A DNA stretch of 64,000 nt, from NCBI GenBank assembly GCA_019925095.2, contig CM034392.1, positions 13,721,887-13,785,886 of the forward strand. Direction: 5' to 3'. Below the pieces are notes generated by a model, which was not told the DNA's origin, ran no database searches, and saw only the letters and a program-made list of their open reading frames with translations. The translations under genes and the position numbers were made by a program. This DNA is from Dendrolimus kikuchii (taxonomy: Eukaryota; Arthropoda; Insecta; Lepidoptera; Lasiocampidae). Of this stretch, positions 37,401 to 50,800 are shown piece by piece (within the stretch, counting starts at the first letter, position 1; each line of letters begins with the position of its first letter).

Positions 37401-40400
37401 CTGGAAGAAACACCTCAGAGAGCTGTAAATGTTTCTTGGACGTCGGGCTTTGATGGGAATTCACCTATACAAAAATTTATTGTACAAAAGCGAATCGTTC
37501 CGGAATTCGGTACGACAATATTTATTACGTTTCTTTTATTCTACTACGTCTTTTTTAGACTCAAGATAACTCAATATAATACATTATAAACTTCTGCACA
37601 TGTACTTACTTATAGTTCCTCAGAACTAAGTATACTAAATATCGTATCTATCATATAAAAAATAAAATATATACAGATAAAAGATGGAAGCAAACTTTTT
37701 AAAATTATTTAATAAACACGGAAAAATGTATTCGGAATTATTTGCAGGTCCTACACCAGATCCTTTACTCAATTGGGTGACGGAAGCAATGAATATATCA
37801 GCCACCCAACGTTGGGTTTTATTGACGAGTTTAAAGGCAGCCACTTCTTATCAATTTCGTGTGTCTGCAGTTAATACTGTAGGGGAAGGGCCTGCTTCAG
37901 ACCCTACTGACGTATTAACTCTGCCCCAAGAAGGTATTTATCTAATATTTACTTTGTGTTTAGTGCAATCTTGCGCTTTATGAATACTATCATTCTTACA
38001 ATGTAACTATTTAAGGTTTTTTGATGAGTATAAGATTATGAAAGTCATTTATTAACATGTAACCGTCTTCTTTTCGTAATCAAGCAGCTAGTGACCTAAT
38101 TTGCTGCCAAGGTACGCGGATATATCAAATTGTTATGCTTAAAAATAATGATTTAAAAATTAGCTGCATCTTGTACGTCCATATTTCAAAGAAGGATATA
38201 AGCTTAATATTGAATTTAATGTTCAGCTTTACTTTCTTCGAAAATGCAAACACTTTGCTGACTAAATTGTAAGACCAGAATAAAAATTCAGACAAAGAAC
38301 TTTTCGTATTAGCACTAACATTAACAATAGTACACAAGATGCCATACCAGCCTTTGCATTTTTAAAGAAAATAATCGCTTTATCAGGTTAATGATAAAAA
38401 AACATTTTGGTATTATCAATGACTTGACTGTAAATTCTATGTACTTTAATGTTAAATATTTTTCCATAATTTCTACAATTAAAATTAAATTAAAAATCAA
38501 GAATAATTAAAACATGCTTTTTTTTGATAACATTTACTGCATTATTAACGATGCATGCTTCCAAATTTTATGCCCCCAATTGGTTTTTTCTTAAAAATAT
38601 CATAGTAGCTTAGTGGTTAACATGCCTGCCTCTTAATCCATTAGAATTTACGTCTTATACCATAAAACATGTTTTTGGATAGGCTAATTTTTTGAACTAA
38701 TATTACTATTGCCGTTGCCACGTGCTGATGCTGAAGGGGAAAGTCGTAAAGAAAACTTCCTATAAAGAAATCGATATCATTAATCTTAACGATACCTGAA
38801 AACCACTAATCCCGACCCGACCCGAGCTCAGCTATAACATGTTTATAGGGTCCTAAAAAGTTTATTTTGTGAACAAACTTTACAATAAATGTTAGGTTTA
38901 TGTTATTTTTTATTTTGTAAAACCGAAAAATCTTTCAATTTAAACAGAATTGGGATGAATGCAGTCTCTCTTTCATCGTGCTTATGCTCAATGTTAAATT
39001 GTATATTTATGTCTTTATTCCGCATTTATAAGAAACTATTGTTTTATTTCTTTGTTATGCATGTTGAAATCATTTACTTCATTTTATGTCGCAAACTATC
39101 CAATCTACCGGGATGAATAGAATCTATGTCCATTTTCAGTGTCTTAATGTTATCTATAAACTTGATAAATGATTGGTCCCCCATACAAACTTTAATACTT
39201 CTTCTAGTTTTATTTATATAAATAAATATTGTGTAAACTACACAAACGACCAAAACTACCAAACGTACTAAAACTGCCGAAACTACCAAATCTACCAACC
39301 AAAACTACCAAATCCTCCAACCAAAACGACCACAACTACCTAAACTACCACAATTACCTAATCTACCAATCACAATTACCAAAACTACCACAATTACCAA
39401 ATCTACCAATCAAAACTACCGCAACGACCAAAACCACCAAAGCCACCACAACTACCAAAACTACCACAACTACCACAACCACCAAAACTACCACAACTAC
39501 CAAAACTACCACAACTATCAAAACTACCGCAACTACCAAAACAACCGATTATACCAAATCGACCAACCAAAACTACCACAACTACCAAAACTACCACAAC
39601 TACCAAAATAACCGAATCTACCAAATCTACCAACGAAAACTACCATAACTACCAAATCTACAAATCAAAACTACCACAACTACCAATACTACCACTACTA
39701 CCGAAACTACCACAACTACCGAAACTACCAAATCTACAAACCAAAACTCAACTACTAAAACTACCACAACTACCGAAACTACCAAATCCACTAACCAAAA
39801 CTACCTAAACTACCACAATTACCAAATCTACCAATCAAAACTACCACAACTACCAAAACTACCACAACTACCAAATCTACCAATCAAAACTACCACAACT
39901 ACCAAAACTACCACAACAACCAAAACTACTACAACTATCAAAACTACCGCAACTACCACAACTACCAAAATAACCGAATCTACCAAATCTACCAACCAAA
40001 ACTACCAAGTCTACAAACCAAAACTACCACAACTACCAAATCTACCATAACTACCACCTTACATTACCAATACTACCACTACTACCTACCAATACCACAA
40101 CTACCGAAACTACCAAATACAAACCAAAACTACCACAACTACCAAAACTACCACAACTACCAAATCTACCGAAACTTAGTACCAAAACTATAAACTATCA
40201 AAAATAGCAAAACTACCACAACTACCAAAACTGCCAAACAAAACTTCCAAAACTACCTAAACGACCAAATAGACCAAAATAAACAAAATGACGAAAATGG
40301 CAAACCACCAATAAAAAAACCTATCCTAGTTTCCGGGATAAACTTTACATAAATCTATCCCAGTATCCGGGATGAAAAGTATCCCTTGGCCACCCTCGGT

Positions 40401-40610
40401 ATTCAAATTACATATGTACCGAGTATCAGCCAAATCGGTCCAATAGTCTTTCCATAAAAGGATAACAAACAGAGAGACAAATATACTTTTATCCCGGAAA
40501 CTATCCCATTCTCCGGGATAAAAAGTATCCTATGTTCATTCTCGGCATCGAAAATATATATATACTGAGTTACAGCCAAATCGGTCCAGTAGTTTTTACG
40601 TGAAAACGGA

Positions 40611-40647
<37 letters not shown>

Positions 40648-41770
40648 GTTACTTTCGCATTTATAATATTAATAGGGATTGTTTCTTATAATATATTATT
40701 TAACTATTATTAATTAGATAACAGTCCTTACAAGATTAACCTTGAGCTCTTATTGTATTTCTGTAGCGCCGTCTGGCCCCCCAGTCGGTTTCATGGGATC
40801 GGCGCGCTCATCTTCGGAAATAATAACTCAATGGCAACCGCCACTCGAAGAACATAGGAACGGACATATCTTAGGATACGTCATCAGATATAGGCTGAAA
40901 GGCTACGACAATAGCCCCTGGACTTATCAAAACATAACAAATGAAGCTCAGAGGAATTACTTAATTCAAGACTTGATTACTTGGAAGGATTACAATGTTC
41001 AAATTGCCGCCTACAACGATAAGGGAGTTGGAGTATTTTCGGGTAGTTACACTATAAAGACAAAAGAAGGTATGCCCGAAGCGGCGCCCGATAGCGTTCG
41101 ATGCGAAGCGATTAACTCAACTACCGTTGGAGTATGGTGGACACCTCCTAATCCTCAAAAAATTAACGGCATTAACCAGGTAATACAATACTTTCACTTC
41201 CTGCCTTTTTAAAATAGTTATATATTTTCGGGCTTAATATTGCGTATTGATGAGGAGTTTCTGGCTTTTTTTAACAAAGCTAACACGTCGTAACGGTTAA
41301 AGGAGGAATTAAGTTTAATTTTATGTAAAAATCTTAACAAAAAAATAGTTGGATTGTGTGATGGATGACATAAAAAGAGAGTGTAACCATGGAAAAATAT
41401 ACTCCCATAGTATGACATAAAAAAATATTTTATCATCTGAACTTAGTTACATGTGCGTATGTATGGAAGTTTCTTTATTTCACCGTGAATTCACAATCAT
41501 AAAGCATAGTGCATTAATCCGATTGTAATGTGAATGATACTCTTAGATACACTTATCAGAGTGAGTGTATATGAAATAGGAGCCGAAAACACATAAATAA
41601 ATATGGAAACTCAAATTAAAAGAAAAACCTCCCTCCCTTACTTACACATTTCTAAAATAATATCCTTTGTATATTTTTGTTACTTTCTGTGTAGTCCCTA
41701 AAGCGTGTAAAAAGAATAAACAGAAATAATTTTGTAAAATCTAATTTTAGCACACAAGTCCTGTTTAATA

Positions 41771-41809
<39 letters not shown>

Positions 41810-44800
41810 GAAATCCACGTATATAGTGACTCATCACGATATATCAGGAACTATAGACTTGAATTTTGGCATGGACCTTCCTTTCGCCAAGTAGAGGTCA
41901 GCTAAGAACGGATTTTACGAAATTTATATTTTACGGCATGCGAAGCGGGCGGGTATCAGCTAGTACATATATAATATGACTACAAATTTTACTTGATATT
42001 AGCAATTTTTAATAGTTTGCTCTTATCAACAACTATTTTACTTATAATTGTTTTTTTTTTAATAATTTATTCTTACTTATCTTCATTAATTACACAGGGT
42101 TATAAAATGCAAGCGTGGCGATGGGATGACGGTGAAAATTCAAATGTGGAACAAAAACTTGTCAGTGTGCCACCAAATTTATTAGACCCTCTCGCTGAGC
42201 AGTCAGCAGTCATAGATAGCCTAGAGAAGTTCACCGAATACAATATCACTGTGCTATGTTTCACTGAACCAGGTGATGGGCCGCGCAGTGATTATATTCT
42301 AGTTAGGACAAAAGAAGACAGTAAGTTGTTTCTTTTATTTTGTGTCTTTGTTTGGGTGTTTTATGGTTCTTTTTGCTTAACCGTCTTGAGAATGAATCAA
42401 TTATCTTGCCTGGAAGAGATCGCTATAAGCGATAATGCCGCCCATTATTCTAATGGAAATATTTTTATATTAAATGTCTAGAGTTAAGTTATGGTGAACA
42501 ATAAAGAGTTTTCATTCATCATATATAATTAGTTTAAAGATAAACACTATCCTAATAGTGTGGATTTCGGACAATGGGTTCGTCTGCAAAATGTTGCCTA
42601 TTTGGAATCGACCTGTAGCCACCAGAAGGCCAAATTCAGACCATTGCACTAAAGATATAAGAATTCCGTTTCGGTTATATTTAAGTTGATTTTTCTATCA
42701 AAATCAGTTTGGGTTTTATAATGGAATGTCTCACTGATGGGTGTGACTTTCATTTTTGAAATGGGAAGGCCATTTCAAAAATGAAAGTTATACCCGCTAA
42801 GTTTATACAAATTATGAAATGGTGGATTGCATACGTCGTAATCTCGTTATGTGATAACAATATGCACTCAGCACATTATACTAATAAACACTACCAAGAT
42901 TCATACACATACATACATCATTCAGGCACTGTTTGTTATAGAGGTATGTAGGTAGTATGTAAATGAGAAATGTGGTTTTTTTTTATATTAGAGTAAATTT
43001 TGTTATTGTATACTATTTTATACAGTTCCCGACGAAGTTGGAAGTTTGCAGTTCGATGATGTTTCGGATCGTGCCATAAGGGTATCATGGACACCACCAA
43101 AGAAGTCTAATGGAGTTTTAATAGGTTACAAATTATCTTATCATATTGTAGCCCAAAACGAAACATCCCAAGAAGAATTACTACCACCGAATGTTACAAG
43201 TATAAGAGTAGAGCATTTACAGGTATTGTACACTGTTATCTCATAAACAGAACTTTGATAGAACAGTTAAAATATAATTATATAAAAAAATATATACTTA
43301 ATCTGGCCATAAATACTCTTACCATTCAAAAGAAACAGAATATTACATTTGAATTTGGAATCTGTCATTTTTATATGATTGTTTTCTCATTTTGGCGCCA
43401 ATACATTGTACAACATTTTGCGATATTAAAATGGAGTGGAGCGATTGCATTAAACAAAGTAGGTATGGAGCCAAATGCAAGTTTTAAAACTCTCCATACG
43501 CTTGGTATTAGTCAAATCTTTGTGTACCGGGCTATTAATAGGTACAATGAGACCTCCTCTGTTTGTGACAGAAAAAGATCTGGCCGTCCACGTAATGTTC
43601 GTACGAAAAGGGTGGTCAAAGCTGTAAGGGAAAGAATTCGAAGAAATCCTGTCCGAAAGCAAAAGATTTTATCTCGGCAGATGAAGATATCACCTAGAAC
43701 CATGTTGCGTATTTTAAAAGATGACTTAGGACTTGCAGCCTATAAGAGGCGCACTGGTCATTGCTTAACTCATAATTTAAACAAGAATAGGGTGGTAAAA
43801 TCGAAACAACTACTGAAGCGGTACGCAAAGGGAGGTTACAGAAAAATTTTGTTTACGGATGACATTTTAACAAACAAAATGACTGTATTTATGCTCAAAG
43901 CTCTAAGGAAGTCTACAGAGTGCAACGTGGGCATTAGCTGTCTTCATTGATGGTTTGATGGGGTGTTAGCTATGAAGGAATGACTGAGCCATATTTTTGT
44001 AAAAAAGGTATCAAAACATCGCCACAAGTGTATTAAGATACCATTCTTGAGAAGGTAGTTAAGCCCCTTAACAACACCGTGTTCAATAACCAAAAATGGC
44101 CCTTCCAGCAAGGCTCGGTGCCGGGTCATAAAGCTCGGTCCACGCAGTCTTGGTTGGAAACGAACGTTTCGGACTTCATCAGAGCTGAAGACTGGCCGTC
44201 GTCTAGTTCCGATCTTAATTCGGTGGATTATTGGTTTATGGTCAGTTTTAGAGACTACGGCTTGCTCTAAACGCCATGATAATTTGGAGTCCCTAAAACA
44301 ATCCATACGATTGTCAGTGAAGAATTTTCCCATGGAAAGAGTGCGTGCTTCTATTGATAACTGGCCTCAACGTTTAAAGGACTGTATTGCAGCCAATGGA
44401 GACCACTTCGAATAAGCTTTTTATATCTTAAATTGTTTTATATTTATGTATAAAACTAACACACTGTAAAACTTATAAATGTTATTTGCAATAGAAAAAA
44501 AAATATTTTTACAATATTTATGGCAAGACTAGGTATATATTAACAGATAATCACACAAATTGCGTATTCCTAAACTAAGCAATTTATTTACGCTTGTACT
44601 TTTAAGTTATTTTCTTATATATATTTTTTGCCTTTTCGACTGTATTTGTAGAAACTGACTGGAAATTGACTTAAAATGAAACATCTGTGCCTAAACATAA
44701 AATCCGTCTAAATATTATTTATGCCAGACTTGTCAAGACTTGCCTATTTACTGCTTTTACCAAGAAAGTAGTATTGTAATTATACATTTTCGTAATTATT

Positions 44801-47800
44801 TATTTTGGTTAGCAATAAGTTCTATAAAAATATTCTAAATCTATCTATATACAATAGACTAGACCTAAATACTACTGTTTACAAAAAGATACTATTTTGC
44901 CAAAGTTAACGTTTACTGTAGATTAGCAAGCTAAAGAAAATTGCACTGTAACCGAATTTACATACAAAGTGCCCTATTGCCCAGCCAAGTACTATTATGT
45001 GATAAACAATAATTTGCCCAGCCAAGTACTATTATGTGATAAACAATAAAGCTCAGGGCGGGATATATTATGTCGTTGTTATTTGATGTAACATTTACAA
45101 AAAATTGTATGTTTGTAGGCAAGCACACAGTATAAATTTTGGGTACGCGCTTTAACTGCCGTTGGGGAAGGCCCGTCTCGGGCGGCGACCATTCAGTCGG
45201 GAGTTGAGCCGGTACTGCCGGATGCCCCCAGAAACTTGGCTTTGTCAAATATTGAAGCATTTTCCGTCTTACTGCAGTTCACACCTGGCTTCGATGGAAA
45301 CTCATCAATATCTCTATGGACTGTACAGGTTCTTATTTTCTTTAATACGGCTAACTCCAGATCTTTGGGTTTACACACTACATTTCATTTTTCTGAGACT
45401 GAGCTCAGACTATTAATTTGGTAGTCTCGAGGATCCCAAAATCAATCAGAAACTAGACTAATCAACGTTCGAATGAACTAGACGGACTAACGTTTAGAAT
45501 GTTTTCATATTAGTGACTTTTATTAGAAGAGTCGAAATACTTGCTGTAATATATTCAAATGACAACAATTTGGTGAGTGGCCACATCTTTTGATCGTTTG
45601 ATCATTATTGTTCAAAGTAGCTTTTTGTTAATTAGAAAATGTTTTTATGTGTGATTTAATTTTGTTATGTATCTACTGTGTTATTTGTGAATTGTGAGTA
45701 TTTCAATAAAGGAGATTACAAATTTGACTGGTTTCAGTATGCTTTTGTAATACTTATTATTTATCTTATATACAAAAAATATAATTATTTATACGTTTCA
45801 TATTATATAACAGGCTCAAACAGCAAGGAATTCTTCTTGGGTGACAATCTACGAAGTAAATGCACCGGACGCCCAATCGATTTTGGTGAAAGGCCTTGTC
45901 CCGTTCACGACTTACAGGCTGCGCTTGATAGCCACCAACGTCGTGGGCTCATCGCCACCCTCGGAGCCCTGCAAAGAGTTCCAAACGATACAAGCGCCGC
46001 CGCGCCATCCACCGAGGAATGTTACCGTGCGTGCAGTCAGTGCCAACAATTTACGTGTTAGATGGATTGTAAGTTTGATTCCTATTTCACATTATGTTAA
46101 TTTGCATGCTAAAAATCATAAGAACACGAATTTATTGCCTTGATAGTTCCACTTTATTCACTAAATATTACACTGCTAACCTGAAGACACTGATTTAATC
46201 ATGAAGTTACATATTATGTCACATTTGTAAACTTGGTGGTTTAGTTCCACTTTAGTTCTAGTATTCTGTTTAAGTATAAAATGATATAGAAACTTATTAA
46301 GAAGTTATTTATTCAGAATTTTGAAAGTGTTTTGGTGTTGTTTTTATATACCTGCGGATTTCCTGGATTGCGGATTTAGACGATTTTTCAGCGTTAAGTT
46401 TTTTTACTGGATGAATATCACCCTTCGTATTCTTTGCCCATGTTAATACCATGTCGTCAGCCTCAGTTGTTGATATAATATTTTTTACAGCCACTACAAC
46501 AAAGTGAATGGTACGGCAATCCCAAAGGATACAACATAACATATAAACGAAGTGGAACGAACGATTCGCTTTACAGCATAATCGAGGACCATACTGCTAA
46601 CTCCCACGTGTTGGCCAACTTAGAAGAATGGTCCATTTATGAAATACGAATGACTGCTATCAATGAAGTCGGAACTTCGACAGAGAGTCCCATAGCCTCC
46701 GAAAGAACAAGAGAAGCCGGTGAGATACTTGAAATCTATAATTAGTTACTTTATTTGTTTATTCCATTCAATGTCAGAATAGTCTTTACATACCATATTA
46801 CACAGCTAATTTTTAAGTACAATTATATTTTGTTTCAATAACACAATGATCTATAATGATGATGAAGGGTACTACTATGAATAAAACTAGAATGCCAAAG
46901 AAAACAATATAAATAAATTATATCAAAAGAACCGTTCTGTGTGACCTTGAAATTTTGTGTAGTTCTAATGTTTTAATTTTGTTATTAAAAATGAGCAACA
47001 ATTGTAGGAAATTTTATATATTTATACCAGAGTCGTGTCTCTACAACCTGGCCAAAATGTTTAGAAAATGAACATTTTTTTTCTTCTGACAACATTCTAT
47101 TTTATGTCAGTGAATTATAAATAAAGTTTAATTTATCGATGTTATTTTAATTTTAACGTTAATCCGAGTCTAAAATCCGCTAAAAATAACTAAATATGGA
47201 TATAACAGTACCAAGTTTCACATGAGCAATGATTTTTAAAGTTTACCAGGTATGACTAGTGGAGTTTGAAGTAAAAATGTTTTCGTTATAATTCGACAAT
47301 ATTCACTAAAGAACAGCTGAAATTACAGTTTTGTACTGTCAAACTAACCATAGTTTAGCTTTAGTTTAGTTTCTTTAATTAAATATTTGTTCTATTAATT
47401 AATTATAACAAGGTGTTAAAGCTCTTGCTTACAATATTATAGTCATTATTATTATTAAACATCATAGGTTATGTTGATACTTGCACGGTGTTTAACGTAG
47501 TACTAAAAATTACTTGTAAATTAGTAGTAGTAATAGTAGCAAAATTACTCTTCACATAATATTGGAATTGCTAGAATTTAGACAAATTTGCGAAAGTGGC
47601 GCCCCTATTACTTTATTTTGTCACCCTCTAAATATCTTAATTGTTTAAATTAAACAATTAGTGATGTGAAAGAATGAGTAAGACTTCTTAGATTATCACA
47701 AGCAATCCATTGTTTGGTTAAGCCAAGAAGCAGTGATGCAAATGTATGTAGGTATTAATTATTTATATATTGAAATTGACAGTGCCCTCAAGAGGACCGA

Positions 47801-50800
47801 ATGATGTTTCTGCGAATGCAACGAGTTCAACTACAATAGTCGTACTCTGGGGTGATATACCAGTACAGGACCAGAATGGTCTAATAGAGGGGTACAAAGT
47901 GTGCTACGCAGCGGTGTCACCGCCACCTAGGCCTGAACACAAAAAAGTAGAATGTCAAGCCATACCATCAAACCTGACACATACAATCACTTTGACGGAA
48001 CTGAGAAAATATGTACTTTATCAAATACAAGTTTTGGGATACACCAGATTGGGTGACGGGGCCTTAAGTGATCCACCTGTCACAGTCAGAACATATGAAG
48101 ACAGTAAGTAATCCACCATCTTTTTTGTCCACATAATCTGCTAGGTTTTTTAAATTCTTGTTATAACATTCTTTTCTTTTTTTATGCCTATAGTATAGGA
48201 AATAATTTACGTTTCAAATGATGGTCAGCACTTTTATGGATAAAGGTAAAAGAAGGTCCTTTGTACGCATAAACGCTAAATATTCACATAAATGTTTTTT
48301 TTTATATTTCAAAACTTCTACAACATTTGTTCAGGGATGTTAAAAATTATTTTGAAATTTTACAAAATATACAAAAAGAAAAATAAAATACAATTTAAAT
48401 AATAATTCATCTTTATTTTGTTGACTTGTTTTATAGTCATTTACTAAAATTATTTCACCTTGAAATATTCAAGTTAGAGGACCTAATCAATTTTAAATTT
48501 GATAATAATAATAATAATAATAATAATCGGCAGACAAACACACACATTGTATATCCCCAAATTAAGCAAGTTACGCTTGTGTTACGGGTAATATACAACG
48601 GACTACTCTGGGGCCGATCCCAGACACCCAGACCATAGTAAATAACGGAGAAAATACGTTTTCCGAAATTTACTATACCAGGAATCGAACCCGGAACCTC
48701 TGCGTTGCAGTAAGGTACGCCGGCAAAGGCTTAGCCCGCTCAACCACAGAGGCCGTCGATGATGATGATGAGTGAGAATGGGCTCTATACTTACATATAT
48801 ATTTTTATTCGATCTACTGGGACCAAAATATTATTGGCAGTACAAAAAAGAGCAGTATACAAACAACAAACGTCAATATGTAGTTTACAATTTGTTAATT
48901 TCAGCGCCGGGTCCACCATCTAACGTTTCTTTTCCGGACGTGACATTCACAACGGCCCGTATTATTTGGGATGTGCCTGAGGATCCTAATGGCGAAATAC
49001 TGGCATACAAAGTTACCTATCACCTCAATAGTTCCACTCAACATATATTTTCAAGGGAGTTTCTACCATCGGATCGCACATTCAGGTACTTGTTAATAAG
49101 CAATATAATTTTCGTTTGTACAGTTGGTTTTTTTTTGTTATTTATGGCAAGATATAGTATATTGTTTTCTAAGGAATATGAAAATTGAACTTATTTCCCA
49201 ACTACATAGATAAACCACTGTTATAAATGAATTTAATTTCTTCAAATTATAGTGAAATTTATGATATTAAAAGTATTTACAATTTATAACATCCATTCAC
49301 CTAAATAAAATTCTTGTTGTAATAGAGTTAACTGTTGGAACTTTTTAGATACAGGTGGCCAAAACAGTGACGTTCAAAAGAAAAATTTAGTTAGTTTACA
49401 TGAAGGGCTACCTGAATTAACCTTATGTATGTTTTACCAAATTTTTTTAGTTTTCGAATTATTTTTTATTTTTAGGAAAATTTTTATTTCATTATTTTAT
49501 ACTCACTACGTAAACGTTACCAATAAATGACGGACATTTTGTGTTTTAGAGCAACTGAACTGTCATCTGAGCAGTACTACTTGTTCACCGTGACGGCGCA
49601 GACGCGGCTAGGGTGGGGTGCAACTGCGCGGGCGCTCGTCCTTACCACAGCTAATCGCGCGGCTCCAGCTGCGCCTGCGCGGCCTAACATCGCCCGCTCG
49701 TTACTGCAACCCCACCATATCACTTTCTCTTGGACGCCGGGAGACGATGGATACGCGCCTTTAAGGTCACTTGATAAAGCAATGGGAATTAATTATTTGC
49801 TGTTATCCTTTTTTTTTTGACATAACAATCAAGTAACTTTGCTGTAATGTACTCTGTTGTAAAATTAAATATAAAGGAGAAATATAAATAAAACTGATTT
49901 TAAATAAATTAATATATTTAGTGAATTTCTTAGATAAGATGGGTAGCCATATGACGAGAAGCATTTCTGTGTAGGCACTCTGTATTCTATGTATGATCTT
50001 AGGACACTATGGGCAGAATATGTGACAACATGTTTATACATTACTTTATAATTTAAGAAGTTTATTAACATATAGACTATATTTCTAACAGATACTACAC
50101 AGTACAGCAAAAAGAAGATGGTGGGACTTGGCAAACCATTCCAGAACGAGTCGATCCTTTTGCTACGTCATACACCGCTGAGGGTTTAAAGCCATACACT
50201 GCGTACCAATTCAGGATTCGAGCTACTAATGATATAGGACCAAGTCGCTATAGCAACGCAACAGAAATAGTGCGAACCCTGCCCGCAGGTAAAATTTCCC
50301 TCTGTTCGGTGTTAACTTACCATTTTATTATATTTAACTTTGTTCGAAAATATACTTTTATAATGTAAAAATATAGTTATAGAGTCATTAAGGTTTCCTT
50401 GAATCTTTTTCTGGTTTAAAACTTATATAAGACAGTCAGAACCTAAATCCTGTGTAATGGTTTTCCATGGAATAATTTTGGGTATTATTTCTAGATTACA
50501 ATGTATCCTTCGGAATGTGTTAGTGTATTATTGAAAAAACTGCTATACCATAACTTTTTGTTAAGAATATGAAGACTCAATATGCTTTAATTTTATTCCA
50601 GCACCAAGCAGAGCCGTGGAAGATCTGCACATAGTTCCGATTACTCCGAATAGTGTACGTGTGAATTGGTCGCCCTTAAACGAACAACACTGGAGCGGCG
50701 ACACCCAGACCGGCGGTTACAGGATATTTTACCAGCCTTTAACTGATTTTCCGACTGCTTTACAGCAAACATTGAAACTGGAGGTTCCTGGAATTAAGGT

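Noticed and set aside
39229..39648. 139-codon Thr/Lys-rich open frame
   Set aside because: It is read through a 9-bp minisatellite. Units that are a multiple of three keep every frame open, and frames on the other strand are equally open.
46309..46542. 77-codon minus-strand frame overlapping exon 16
   Set aside because: It overlaps a confident sdk exon on the opposite strand and shows no domain.
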